DNA of 64,000 nucleotides from Williamsia sp. DF01-3 (lineage in GTDB: Bacteria > Actinomycetota > Actinomycetes > Mycobacteriales > Mycobacteriaceae), in NCBI RefSeq assembly GCF_023051145.1, contig NZ_JALKFS010000005.1:124001-188000 (forward strand), in the 5' to 3' direction. The notes beneath the pieces are model-generated. The model was not told the DNA's origin and made no database searches. It saw nothing but the letters and a program-made list of their open reading frames with translations. Positions 48,604-57,657 of this stretch are shown here, one piece after another (position 1 is the stretch's first letter; each line of letters begins with the position of its first letter). The position numbers and the translations under genes were made by a program.

Positions 48604-49944
48604 ATGAACGAGCAGGAATCGTCACGCGCGAAGCAGGCATGGACCTACGCGTTGATCATGTTGTCCGTCGTAGCGCTGGTGATCGCGGTGGCCGGCCTTC
48701 TGAGGCCATCGCCGGATCCAGAGTTGACCACGGTGCCAACAACATCGACTCCGGAGCCCGATCCGGGTGCGCCTGTGGACGTCGACATCGTGGAAGAACC
48801 CGTGGACCCGACCGCACCTATACCTGGATGCGAGACGGTCGAAGAACCAGGCGAGGCTGAGTACACCTCGAGCTTCTCGATCGTTGAAGACAGCTACGAC
48901 AACCCCAAATTCCCCTGGTTCAACGGCCCGAAGGCGACCGCGATGTCGAACGCTGCGGTCGCGTCGCTGCCCCCAACTGCCGAAATTGAGTTCGCGAGCC
49001 CGGAGCGATCGCTTGTGTTCCAGCCGATATCTGACTTCGGTGACGCGCAACCAGAGCCGAAAGGCTATACCTACGCTTCTGCCGCGTTGGTCAACGGCGA
49101 CGCCAAAGGCAGCGTCTTCCTACAGGTGCAGAAGAACTCCGACCCGATTCCCGCATGTGTGGCGGGCTATCTCGATGAGCGTCGCACCACGGCTGAGGGC
49201 GTCGTGGTCGATGTGCAAGACACGTGGCGCGAAGTGGACAAGGTTCGAACGTTGACAAGATCCGCACACGCGTACGTGTCCGACCAATCATGGATTCACG
49301 CAGCCGCCTATGACAATTCCGGCGACGGACAATTCGAGCAAACCGGCAAGGTTCCCCTGACGATCGACGACCTGGTGCGAATCGTCACCGACCCTCGACT
49401 TCGCGTCAGTACCCCCGCACCACCGGGCACACCTCCGCCGCCAGAAGGTTGTCGCCACTCCTTTGGCTCGGACGGTGACGTGAACGCCCCACGTATTGAT
49501 CGCGAGCAGGCGCAGAGGCTGGATTCTGTGCTCGCCACCATCGATCTCGCTGGGCCGCGCCTGAACCCGTTGCAACCGGGCGGGTCCGCAGATGATGTTC
49601 TGTGCTCGGACAACCCGGACGCGAAGGACGGTGCAGGGCTCTATATCTCGATCACCGGCGGCCAGCCACTTCCCACTCCCGAACGCCCCGTTCCCGGGTC
49701 CAGTGGCCAGCGAGAGATGCGGACGCTTCCCGACGGGACCGTCGTGCAGACGCAGCAGTCCTCCGGTTCGGTCTCGACGACGAGCAGTCCCGACAACTCG
49801 CAGAGGGAGACGACCAACTCCGTCGAAGTGACGCGTCCCGGCGGAACTCAAATCTCCGTCAGTTCCAGCGCCGCCGTACCCAATTCGCCGCTCTCCTTGG
49901 AAGAGCTCGAATCGATCGCACTCACAGACGGATTGGAGCTGTAG
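48604..49944 (+). CDS. Hypothetical membrane-anchored secreted protein
   Basis: A 446-residue protein with one N-terminal membrane helix (residues ~14-36, TYALIMLSVVALVIAVAG), then a Pro/Thr/Glu-rich linker and a large extracellular part with three cysteines visible at PGCETV, ACVAGY and EGCRHS. The C-terminal 100 residues are rich in Ser/Thr and include many repeats of SS and TTS. No enzyme motif is recognised. The ATG at 48604 has a GGGGAGGA site 6 bases upstream. The next gene begins two bases after its stop, so the two form an operon, probably a membrane-envelope pair. Confidence 0.75.
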   Translation: MNEQESSRAKQAWTYALIMLSVVALVIAVAGLLRPSPDPELTTVPTTSTPEPDPGAPVDVDIVEEPVDPTAPIPGCETVEEPGEAEYTSSFSIVEDSYDNPKFPWFNGPKATAMSNAAVASLPPTAEIEFASPERSLVFQPISDFGDAQPEPKGYTYASAALVNGDAKGSVFLQVQKNSDPIPACVAGYLDERRTTAEGVVVDVQDTWREVDKVRTLTRSAHAYVSDQSWIHAAAYDNSGDGQFEQTGKVPLTIDDLVRIVTDPRLRVSTPAPPGTPPPPEGCRHSFGSDGDVNAPRIDREQAQRLDSVLATIDLAGPRLNPLQPGGSADDVLCSDNPDAKDGAGLYISITGGQPLPTPERPVPGSSGQREMRTLPDGTVVQTQQSSGSVSTTSSPDNSQRETTNSVEVTRPGGTQISVSSSAAVPNSPLSLEELESIALTDGLEL

Positions 49945-49946
49945 CC

Positions 49947-51323
49947 GTGCCCAACAGGAGTACCCGGGCGCTTATCGCGGCCGCCGCAGCCGCCGTCGTG
50001 ACAGTCACCGCAGCGGCGACCGTGGTGGCCAACCAGGGTCCGACGTCGGTCAAGAAGATCACCGGAACAAACGAGCAGGCGCCAGGGCTCGCGTGGTCCC
50101 TCGATGCCGCCGAGTACCTCGGCCGTCCGTTCGCAGACTTCTCTGACCCGCGCGGGGGATCGTCGTACATGTCCGGCACTCCCGGATTCATCCTGGCAGC
50201 AGACACTCTCGTGACCATTGTCGGCATTCCGACCGACAGGTACGTCCTCGACGAGGCCGTGATGATCGGTGTCGACCCCGAAAACGGTTCTGTCCGCTGG
50301 CAATCTCCCGCCGCGGATCTCGAGCAATGCAGCGCGCAGCCGATCAAGGGAAAGATCTACTGCTACGCACAAACCGATGGCCACTCGATCGTCACGTACG
50401 ACGTCAAGTCGGGTGCCTCAGAGAGGCGTTCCGGCGAGGAATACGTATTCGGTCTCACGACCACCGCCGACACCCTGTACATCATCGAAGGCAGCCCCGA
50501 AGACGGCGAGGTCCGGGTCCATTCGGGCAACTTCGACGACGTCTCTGCCAACTGGACGCAGAAATTTGACGTCAGCGGCGGATGGGAGGAGGTGTACCAG
50601 TCGGGCGTACTGACCGTGGCCGACGAGGTCGGGCTCGTGCGGATGGGTGTCTCTATGGCGCAGTTCGACGCCGATTCCGGCAACCTGTTGTGGGGCAGCG
50701 GCGAGAGCTGCGTCTCCAGCGCGACCCTCGAGTCCGGAGGTGTTGTGGTGCAATCGAACAGCGGGTGTGGGTCCGGCGACACCGAGTCCGAGCAGGTTCT
50801 GCGGGGCCCGGACGGCAAGGTGCTCGCGACGGCACAGAGTCCGGAAGCGCAGCGTCCGACATACGATCACGCCGTCGACGCCGAAGCCCCCGTCCTGCTC
50901 GGTGATTCCGCGTACGACCGCACCACCGGCGAACGCCTCTGGACCAACCCGGATCTCATCGCTGGGCAGTCGGGAATCATCTCTGCGGTTGTCGGGAACA
51001 TGGCCTACCTGAGCGATTCGGCGAGTTCGAGCGCGATGGGCGTCGACCTGCGAACAGGAAAGCAGATGTGGCGCACCCCAACCGACGGTTCTTTCACCCC
51101 GCTCTCGGCCGGCGGCGGGCTGCTCCTTGGGTCCGGCTTGGTCGCCGGGGCCGAGGCGCTGGTGGCGGTCGACATCGGTACCGGCGAGATGGTGTGGACA
51201 GCGCCATTTGTGGCCATCGACGCAGATCCCGAGACGTTCCGTTCGGGCCGTGCCATGACACCGTACGACAACGGGTGGATCTATTCCTCGGACCGCCGGA
51301 TGATCGGTCTCACTCCGCTCTGA
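49947..51323 (+). CDS. Exported PQQ-like beta-propeller protein
   Basis: A 458-residue protein with an uncleaved or signal-type N-terminal helix (ALIAAAAAAVVTVTAAATVV) and a mature domain of WD/PQQ-like blades: GVDPENGSVRWQSPAAD, YDVKSGASERRSG, FDADSGNLLWGSGE, VDLRTGKQMWRTPT and VDIGTGEMVWTAP, i.e. at least five repeats ending in W or R-x-W. No catalytic motif for quinoprotein dehydrogenases is visible, so a binding or scaffold role is more likely. GGAG lies 8 bases before the GTG start. Encoded immediately after the preceding membrane-anchored protein. Confidence 0.8.
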   Translation: MPNRSTRALIAAAAAAVVTVTAAATVVANQGPTSVKKITGTNEQAPGLAWSLDAAEYLGRPFADFSDPRGGSSYMSGTPGFILAADTLVTIVGIPTDRYVLDEAVMIGVDPENGSVRWQSPAADLEQCSAQPIKGKIYCYAQTDGHSIVTYDVKSGASERRSGEEYVFGLTTTADTLYIIEGSPEDGEVRVHSGNFDDVSANWTQKFDVSGGWEEVYQSGVLTVADEVGLVRMGVSMAQFDADSGNLLWGSGESCVSSATLESGGVVVQSNSGCGSGDTESEQVLRGPDGKVLATAQSPEAQRPTYDHAVDAEAPVLLGDSAYDRTTGERLWTNPDLIAGQSGIISAVVGNMAYLSDSASSSAMGVDLRTGKQMWRTPTDGSFTPLSAGGGLLLGSGLVAGAEALVAVDIGTGEMVWTAPFVAIDADPETFRSGRAMTPYDNGWIYSSDRRMIGLTPL

Positions 51324-51393
51324 CGCGAAGTATGACTATTGTGGCCGTCGCACTTGTTGACGGTGCGAGCACGCAACGTGGCAGGCTGGTGCT

Positions 51394-52008
51394 GTGGCTG
51401 AACTCCTGTTGGTGAGCCGATGGTTGTCGGCGGTACCGGGCTTCCTGACGGCCCGAACCGGTCCTGGCGCCACAATCGGGTTTGTACCGACCGCATCGTC
51501 GATCTACGTCGACCGCGCCTGGGTGGACTTCGATCGAACAACTCTCCACGAACAGGGCTGGCATACAGTCGAACTCGACATCGAGGCCATGACAGCTATC
51601 GACCTCGCGAAGTCTCTGGAGACGGTTGATGCGGTCTTCGTCTCCGGCGGCAACGTCTTCCACTTGCTCGAGGTGTTGCGGCGCACGGGTTTCGCGGACG
51701 TTCTCACCGAACACGTCGAGGCCGGTCTCCCCTACATCGGAGCCAGTGCAGGTGCGTGCGTCATCGGCGCAGATATCGAGCCGCTTGCCCTCCTCGACGA
51801 CCCAGCCGAGGCGCGCAGTCTTGACTCCACAACCGGGCTCGGCTGGATTGACGAAGTCATCGTGCCCCACGCCGACGGCATTGTGTCGGGTCGGGCGATC
51901 ATCGACGAACTCAGACACCGATTCGGTGGGCAGTTCACACTGCGACTACTCGCCGACGACCAGGCCTTGCTGGTCTCGGGCAGTTCCCGCTCCGTGGTTC
52001 CATCCTGA
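51394..52008 (+). CDS. Peptidase S51-like (dipeptidase E family)
   Basis: A 204-residue protein of the class I glutamine-amidotransferase-like fold. The nucleophile elbow is YIGASAGACVIG (Ser in GASAG), preceded by VDAVFVSGGNVFHLL, the conserved block of S51 peptidases, and followed by VPHADGIVS, where the His of the dyad is expected. PepE cleaves Asp-X dipeptides, but homologues of this short type have varied activity. It lies 70 bases after the propeller gene and is convergent with the monooxygenase operon. Confidence 0.85.
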   Translation: MAELLLVSRWLSAVPGFLTARTGPGATIGFVPTASSIYVDRAWVDFDRTTLHEQGWHTVELDIEAMTAIDLAKSLETVDAVFVSGGNVFHLLEVLRRTGFADVLTEHVEAGLPYIGASAGACVIGADIEPLALLDDPAEARSLDSTTGLGWIDEVIVPHADGIVSGRAIIDELRHRFGGQFTLRLLADDQALLVSGSSRSVVPS

Positions 52009-52046
52009 CGGCGCAGCTTTCGCGCCAGCTTCCGCCGGATATACAA

Positions 52047-52086
52047 ACGAGGGAAGTGACGCGGTTCTCCGCATCACTCCCCTCGT
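52047..52086. terminator. Bidirectional terminator hairpin between PepE and monooxygenase genes
   Basis: ACGAGGGAAGTGA (52047-52059) pairs with TCACTCCCCTCGT (52074-52086), with one mismatch, across a 14-base loop. It lies between two convergent genes. No long T run follows on either side. Confidence 0.65.
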
Positions 52087-52135
52087 GTACCCCTGCAGCG
52101 GTGAGGCTTTCAGGTCGCTTGTTTGGCCGTGGGAA

Positions 52136-53641
52136 TCAACTGGTCCCAGCCAGAACAGCGTCATCTACGCCGATCGTGTTCGCGGCGGTGATCGAATAGT
52201 CCGGCAAGACAACCGTGTCGAGTTGCTTGACGTACTGCGTGGCGAAACCGGGGTACATGGTGGCGTTGAAGCCGTCTTCGGTGAGATACCAGCTCGAGCA
52301 GCCCGAGTTCCACGTGGTCTTGGTCAACCGTTGTTGCAGCTCCTCGTTGTACTGCGCCTGCACGTCTGCGCGGACGTCGAGGACGAAGTTCTGGTTCACT
52401 GCGGTGGCGATGGCGTCGACGATGTAGTCGATCTGGGCTTCCATATACACCAGTGCCGAGCTGTGTCCCGGGCCGGAGTTCGGTCCGAAGGTGAAGTACA
52501 TGTTCGGGTATCCCGAGACGGCCACGGACTTGTAGGCGTATGCCCCTGCGCTCCATTCCTCAGCAAGGACGCGGCCGCCGCGTCCGGTGATCGGAATGGG
52601 TGTGCCCGCCTTGGATACATCGAATCCGGTCGCGAAAACGATTGCGTCGAACTGGTGCTCGATCCCCTCGACGGTGCGGATCCCCTTCTCGGAGATACTG
52701 GCGATCGGCCAGGTCACCAAGGTGCAGTTGTCCTTCTGCAGAGCCGGGTAGTACTGACTGGTCATCAGCAACCGCTTGCATCCGGCCCGGAACTCGGGCG
52801 TGAGCTGACGGCGCATCCATGGATCACGCACCTGGGTGCGCAGGTGCAGCTTGGACACTCCCTCGACAACGCGGGTCAACGGCGACTTCCACACCACACC
52901 CAAGGCGACGGATTCGTGGCCCCAGAACCAGGCTTTGCGGGCCAGCGACTGCGTGAACGGCAGGCGCCGATACACCTCGCGGGTCACCGGCCGTGTGCTG
53001 AGGTTGGTGCGCGGAAGAACCCACCCGGGTGTGCGCTGAAAGACCTTGACCGAGTCCGCCACACGGACCAGTTCCGGTACGATCTGCACCCCGCTCGCGC
53101 CGGTGCCCACCACGGCAACCTTCTTGCCCGCGAAGTCGTAGTCATGATTCCACCGGGCGCTGTGGATCTTCTCGCCCTCGTAAGTTTCGATACCGCGGAT
53201 CTTCGGGAGACTCACGTTGGCAAGGGGACCCGACGCCATGACTACCGCGCGAGCGAAGACCGGCTCGCGGTCATCGATGGTGACCTCCCACAGCGACGAG
53301 TCCTCGTGCCAGGTCAGGTCGGCCACGTTGTGTTCGAACCGGAAATACTGGCCCAGCTCGAACTTGTCGATCATCGAATCGACGTAGGCGAGGATCTCTT
53401 CGCTGCCGGAGTAGGTGTGCGACCAGTCCGGATTCGGCGCGAAACTGTAGGAGTACAGGCGTGATGGAATGTCGCACGCTGCACCGGGATACGTGTTGTC
53501 GCGCCACGTGCCCCCTGGGCGCGTACCACGCTCGAAGATGGCGATGTCTGTGATCCCGCGTTGCTTGAGCCGGATCGCCGCGCCGACGCCGGCGAACCCG
53601 CCGCCGATGACGGCAACGGACAACACTTCACGGCCGCTCAT
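52136..53641 (-). CDS. Flavin-containing (Baeyer-Villiger-type) monooxygenase, MymA-like
   Basis: A 501-residue FAD/NADPH monooxygenase. FAD motif SVAVIGGGFAGVGAAIRL, NADPH motif KKVAVVGTGASGVQIVPEL, and the fingerprint YEGEKIHSARWNHD (variant of FxGxxxHxxxW). The C-terminal ATGFDVS motif is present. The operon order (hydrolase, SDR, diiron-like protein, then this) resembles the mymA operon of Mycobacterium tuberculosis, where Rv3083 is the monooxygenase. The ATG overlaps the stop of the gene before it. Substrate unknown. Confidence 0.93.
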   Translation of the reverse strand: MSGREVLSVAVIGGGFAGVGAAIRLKQRGITDIAIFERGTRPGGTWRDNTYPGAACDIPSRLYSYSFAPNPDWSHTYSGSEEILAYVDSMIDKFELGQYFRFEHNVADLTWHEDSSLWEVTIDDREPVFARAVVMASGPLANVSLPKIRGIETYEGEKIHSARWNHDYDFAGKKVAVVGTGASGVQIVPELVRVADSVKVFQRTPGWVLPRTNLSTRPVTREVYRRLPFTQSLARKAWFWGHESVALGVVWKSPLTRVVEGVSKLHLRTQVRDPWMRRQLTPEFRAGCKRLLMTSQYYPALQKDNCTLVTWPIASISEKGIRTVEGIEHQFDAIVFATGFDVSKAGTPIPITGRGGRVLAEEWSAGAYAYKSVAVSGYPNMYFTFGPNSGPGHSSALVYMEAQIDYIVDAIATAVNQNFVLDVRADVQAQYNEELQQRLTKTTWNSGCSSWYLTEDGFNATMYPGFATQYVKQLDTVVLPDYSITAANTIGVDDAVLAGTS

Positions 53642-54564
53642 GCGACGGGCTCGTAGGTCAGTTCCTTCGACCAGGTGGGCTGGGCGCGGAGCAGGCGTTT
53701 GGGGTACTTGGCGGTCAGGGTGACCATCGAATCGGCGAAACGGTGGTACGGGTGGTCGCGGTTGATCACGACCGATCCGTGCCAGCTGATGAAGCGGTAC
53801 ATCGGCAGGCGATTGGGGAAGGGGGTGCGCTCACCGACCTTCTTGAATCGCTTCATGGCGGTGTAGAGACGCTCCTCGTCGACACCCATCGCAACGATGT
53901 TGTCGCGCATCTTGTTCAGCAACGGGATGTAACGCAGGGTGCCGATGATCAGCGACGGGTGCATCCAGGCGCCGACGGTCTCGACGATGATCTTGCGCAT
54001 CTTCGCATGACCCAGAAGCTCGATGACCTCGAAATCAACTGCGAGATGCCGTGACTCGTCAGCATTGATGCGTTTGAACACCTCTTGGCAGACCGGGTCG
54101 TCGATCTCGTCGACGATGAACTTCACCAGCGCACCGTCGAGAGCCACCTCGAGCATGGGAATCACTGTGCCGAGCACGGCCAGTGGGGTCTGGTCGGAGT
54201 ACTTGTCCAGCCAGTCGATGATGAGTTTGACGTTGACGTTCGGCTGAGGGATCTCATCGTTCTCGAGCATCCCCCACCGGCGCATCAGCGCGAGTTCGGC
54301 GTTGGCGTGCTTTTGTTCCTCAGCATGAAAGTGGCGGTAGATGTCTCGGAGGGTCTCGGTCGGGGCCTTGCGCGCCATGGCCGCGAAGCCGCGGGCACCG
54401 ACGTTCTCGATCCACATCAGATCCGACATGAACGGCTTGAGTTTGGCGTGCAATTCAGGGCTGATCAACTCCGCGCCCGGTGCGTCCCAGTCGATGTCGG
54501 CGAGGGCCCACTGACGGTCTTTGATCTTGTCCAGCATGGCATCGAAATCGAAGTTCGTTGTCAT
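53638..54564 (-). CDS. Ferritin-like metal-dependent hydrolase family protein (PF10118 type)
   Basis: A 308-residue helical protein with metal-binding motifs of the diiron type: RHFHAEEQKHANAELALM (Glu, His and Glu-x2-His) and INADESRHLAVDFEVIELLG (Glu-x2-His). Homologues are annotated as metal-dependent hydrolases, but the EX2H pairs suggest an oxygenase-like diiron site. The ATG at 54564 has AGGA upstream at the usual distance; a GTG six bases earlier (54570) would overlap the preceding stop by GTGA. It is third in the operon, with both ends overlapping or nearly touching its neighbours. Confidence 0.8.
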   Translation of the reverse strand: MTTNFDFDAMLDKIKDRQWALADIDWDAPGAELISPELHAKLKPFMSDLMWIENVGARGFAAMARKAPTETLRDIYRHFHAEEQKHANAELALMRRWGMLENDEIPQPNVNVKLIIDWLDKYSDQTPLAVLGTVIPMLEVALDGALVKFIVDEIDDPVCQEVFKRINADESRHLAVDFEVIELLGHAKMRKIIVETVGAWMHPSLIIGTLRYIPLLNKMRDNIVAMGVDEERLYTAMKRFKKVGERTPFPNRLPMYRFISWHGSVVINRDHPYHRFADSMVTLTAKYPKRLLRAQPTWSKELTYEPVA

Positions 54565-54566
54565 CG

Positions 54567-55439
54567 TCACTTTCCTGTCGTTGAAACGGATTGAAGCTCA
54601 CTGTGCGGCGCCGGCTCGTTCGGGATAAGTCGATTGAGCAGCCCCGCACCGCGGGCATAGAGGGCTGGAGTGAGTCGCTTGGCCAGCCAGATCGCTTTGG
54701 CATCAAGCTGTGGAACGACGTAGAGGCGGCCCTTGTCGAAGGCGTCGAGCGTGCCGACGGCGACACGCTCGGGCGAGAACCCGGTCCACCGCATCAGGTT
54801 CTGCGCAAGTTGCGACGACTTCGCGGTGATACGGCCGTCCACGGCGACGTTGGTCTTGACGAAGGTCGGGCACAAAACGCTCACGCGCACACCAGTTCCC
54901 GACAACTCCGCCGCCAAGGTTTCCGACAGCGACATGACACCGGCCTTGCCGACGCTGTAGGGGCCCATGGTCGGCGCGGCGGCGAACCCCGCAGCGGAGG
55001 CGACGTTGATGACACCTCCACGTCCGGCCGCGCGCAGTTGCGGAATGAACGTTTCACACCCGTGGATGACACCCCACAGATTGATGCTCAACGCCCAATT
55101 CCAGTTGTCCAAACCGATGCTGCCCACCGGTTGCCCGCCGATGCCGACGCCGGCGTTGTTGATCACCACCGTTGGGGCACCACCGAATTCGAGTTCGGCG
55201 AACAGGGCGAGATCCTCCACCTGCGATCGATCGGCAACGTCGCACTGCACTGCGTAGCCGCGGCCGGCAAGGAGGCGAACGGTTTCCTCGGCCCGTTCGA
55301 GTGAGATGTCGGCGCACACGACGCGGCCTCCGCGCCGGGCGAGCTCGATGGCAAAGGCGCGGCCGATACCGCTTCCCGCGCCGGTCACCACGGCATCGGC
55401 GCCGTAGGACGGTGGCGGGGTCGAACGGAATCCGAACAT
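54567..55439 (-). CDS. Short-chain dehydrogenase/reductase
   Basis: A 290-residue classical SDR. The cofactor motif GADAVVTGAGSGIGRAFAI, NNAGVGI, catalytic Ser in VINVASAAGFAA, and Tyr-x3-Lys in PYSVGKAGV are all visible. The N-terminal SADH/Rv3085-like arrangement and C-terminal KRLTPALYARG tail fit the mymA-operon dehydrogenase. The ATG at 55439 lies 16 bases after the stop of the hydrolase gene. Oxidation of an alcohol or ketone in the same route as the monooxygenase is likely. Confidence 0.92.
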   Translation of the reverse strand: MFGFRSTPPPSYGADAVVTGAGSGIGRAFAIELARRGGRVVCADISLERAEETVRLLAGRGYAVQCDVADRSQVEDLALFAELEFGGAPTVVINNAGVGIGGQPVGSIGLDNWNWALSINLWGVIHGCETFIPQLRAAGRGGVINVASAAGFAAAPTMGPYSVGKAGVMSLSETLAAELSGTGVRVSVLCPTFVKTNVAVDGRITAKSSQLAQNLMRWTGFSPERVAVGTLDAFDKGRLYVVPQLDAKAIWLAKRLTPALYARGAGLLNRLIPNEPAPHSELQSVSTTGK

Positions 55440-55455
55440 GATTTCTCGATTTCTG

Positions 55456-56460
55456 TTAGTGGGCGGAACGGTCTTTGGAGGCTGCGCTGTGGCTGAGCTC
55501 GGTACGGAGGAACTGTGCTGCCCGCCGCAACGCCGGCGCCGCCTCCGGAGACACGCGATCAAGCGCTTGGAAGACATGCATCTGATCGGGCCAGATCTCA
55601 AGCGTGCATGTACCCGCGTTGGCTTCGACGAGATCACGCAGATATTCGGCGTCAGCGACCAACATCTCGGCGCCGCCCGCCTGCACCAGGAAGGGCGGCA
55701 GCACTGTTCCGGCCTCCACCGCCAGTCGCAGACGCGGGATATCGGGTTCCTGACCGGTTGTGTAGAGCGTGGTGAGGGCCCGCGCACCGGCGGCCGAGAT
55801 CATCGGATCGCGCCGTACGCGCTCGCGGCGCTCGGCCAAATCGAAGGTCAGGTCGATCAAGGGGGAGAACAGCACCACCGCGGCAGGCTGGGGTACAGAG
55901 CGCCGCGCGTTGTCGATGACCAGGTCCAACGCGAGGTGCCCGCCCGCGGAGTCTCCCGCGACGACGATGTTGCCGGGGTCGTAGCCACGCTCCAGCAGCC
56001 ACCGATACGCCCGCTCGATGTCGTCCGCGGCAGACGGAAACGGATGCTCGGGTGCGAGTCGGTACTCCACCACGAACACCGGCAGGCCCGCTTCACGCGA
56101 AAGTCGCGATGCCAGGCCACGGTGCGTGCGCGCCGAACAGATCGCATAGGCGCTGCCGTGCAGATACAACACCACCCCGGCGGCCTCGCCCGCGTCATTC
56201 TCGTCCGGCAACCCGGGTTTCGTGGCATCCACCCACTCCCCGACGACACCGTCGTCGCTGACCGCTGTGACCCTGGTTCCGCGCAACCGGCTGCCGCACA
56301 AACGCATTGCAACTTCGACGAGAACCCGCGCGACCTGCACGCCACCCTTGTCGTACGGAAGCCGCGACGCGACCGGACGCAGCGTCGCCGCCGTCAACCG
56401 GGCAGCACACCGGGACCGCAGGGATCCTCGCAATGGCACGACCGCGCCTCTCGTTGTCAT
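55456..56460 (-). CDS. Alpha/beta hydrolase (HSL/LipR-like)
   Basis: A 334-residue hydrolase with the HSL-family oxyanion segment VVLYLHGSAYAICSART (HGG-like) and nucleophile elbow VVAGDSAGGHLAL; the catalytic His is probably in WPDQMHVFQAL and the Asp in the preceding strand. LipR (Rv3084) is the equivalent gene next to the monooxygenase in the mymA operon. The ATG at 56460 gives a normal length; the longer open frame upstream overlaps the promoter and the divergent gene and is not used. First gene of the operon. Confidence 0.9.
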   Translation of the reverse strand: MTTRGAVVPLRGSLRSRCAARLTAATLRPVASRLPYDKGGVQVARVLVEVAMRLCGSRLRGTRVTAVSDDGVVGEWVDATKPGLPDENDAGEAAGVVLYLHGSAYAICSARTHRGLASRLSREAGLPVFVVEYRLAPEHPFPSAADDIERAYRWLLERGYDPGNIVVAGDSAGGHLALDLVIDNARRSVPQPAAVVLFSPLIDLTFDLAERRERVRRDPMISAAGARALTTLYTTGQEPDIPRLRLAVEAGTVLPPFLVQAGGAEMLVADAEYLRDLVEANAGTCTLEIWPDQMHVFQALDRVSPEAAPALRRAAQFLRTELSHSAASKDRSAH

Positions 56461-56485
56461 AACGACAGCATCATCGGAAACTGTG

Positions 56486-56499
56486 CCATTTGTCAATGG
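56486..56499. promoter_or_regulatory. Short inverted repeat in the divergent promoter
   Basis: CCATTTGTCAATGG (5-base arms, 4-base centre) extends with TG/TA imperfectly on both sides. It lies between the divergent hydrolase operon and the reductase gene, at the point where an operator would control both. The regulator is not identified; the AraC-type VirS seen beside the mycobacterial mymA operon is absent here. Confidence 0.5.
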
Positions 56500-56592
56500 T
56501 ACGGTTTGTTCACGCAGTTCGAACGCACTTCGCTCCACGGAACAGGCCTGCCAGGGTCGGCCGAGTGCAGACAGTCCACGAAAGGATGACTC

Positions 56593-57657
56593 TTGACGAT
56601 CGATTCGGCCGGCGACACGGCCACCAGCGCACGAACCCTTCGTCTGCAAGTCGAGAACGTCATCGAGGAAACATCCGACGCCGTGACCCTCGTCTTCTCC
56701 ACTCCCGACACCGACCGTCTTGGGCCGTTCGACTATCGGCCCGGACAATTCCTCACCCTGGAGATCCCGCATGAGGAGGACCGCTCCGTCGCGCGTTGTT
56801 ACTCGCTGTCGAGCAGCCCCGACTGCGACGATCGGCCGGCAATCTCGGTCAAACGCACCCCGGGCGGTTACGCGTCCAATTGGCTCTGCGACAACGCCAC
56901 AGTCGGCATGACCCTGTCGGCGCTGAGGCCTGCGGGGTCTTTTGTGCCGTCACGGTGGGACAGGCCACTCGTTCTCGTCGCGGCCGGCAGTGGCATCACC
57001 CCGGTGCTGTCCATCCTCAAAACCGCGCTGGAAGTCCACCGGGCGCGGGTTGTGCTGGTCTACGCGAACAGATCGACAGAATCGGTGATGTTCGCGAGCA
57101 CCCTGGCCGACCTACTCCAGCGTTATCCGACGCGCCTAGAGGTGATCCACTGGTTCGAGTCCGACCACGGTTTGCCGACCGCCGCCGGGCTGCGCAACCT
57201 GGTAACCCCATCGCCCGATTCGGATGCATACCTCTGCGGCCCTGCGGTATTCATGGATCTCGCGCATGAAGCCCTCGTCGCCGCGGGACTCTCCCCCGAT
57301 GCCATTCGTCGAGAGGTCTTCACCTCCATCCAGGCCAACCCGTTCCATACCTCGGTCGCCGATCCCCCGTCCGCGACGGACGTGGGTACGCCTGTCACCG
57401 CAGAGGTCGAAGGGGAGGACTACACGTTCCGCTGCCCGCCCGACACCGTTCTCCTCGACGCGATGCTCGACAACGGTATCGACGCCCCCTTCGTGTGCCG
57501 CGAAGGAAACTGCGGCGCATGCGCTTTCACCCTCAAAGCCGGCGAAGTCGAGATGCGTGTCAACGACACGCTCGACGATTACGAGATAGGCAAAGGCATG
57601 CGGCTTGCATGCCAGTCCGTGCCTGTTTCCGACAGTCTCGACATCGTCATCGAGTAG
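56593..57657 (+). CDS. Ferredoxin-NADP reductase with C-terminal 2Fe-2S (KshB-like)
   Basis: A 354-residue two-part electron carrier: a flavin domain (RCYSLSSSP, FAD/FMN site; SGITPVLSILKTAL, NAD-binding) followed by a plant-type 2Fe-2S domain with CREGNCGACAFTL and a last Cys in LACQS. Order and length are those of phenol/steroid hydroxylase reductases such as KshB. The TTG at 56593 has AAAGGA six bases upstream, so I take it as the real start. It is divergent from the mymA-like operon and is the obvious electron donor candidate for the Rieske oxygenase at 43311, 12 kb away. Confidence 0.9.
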   Translation: MTIDSAGDTATSARTLRLQVENVIEETSDAVTLVFSTPDTDRLGPFDYRPGQFLTLEIPHEEDRSVARCYSLSSSPDCDDRPAISVKRTPGGYASNWLCDNATVGMTLSALRPAGSFVPSRWDRPLVLVAAGSGITPVLSILKTALEVHRARVVLVYANRSTESVMFASTLADLLQRYPTRLEVIHWFESDHGLPTAAGLRNLVTPSPDSDAYLCGPAVFMDLAHEALVAAGLSPDAIRREVFTSIQANPFHTSVADPPSATDVGTPVTAEVEGEDYTFRCPPDTVLLDAMLDNGIDAPFVCREGNCGACAFTLKAGEVEMRVNDTLDDYEIGKGMRLACQSVPVSDSLDIVIE

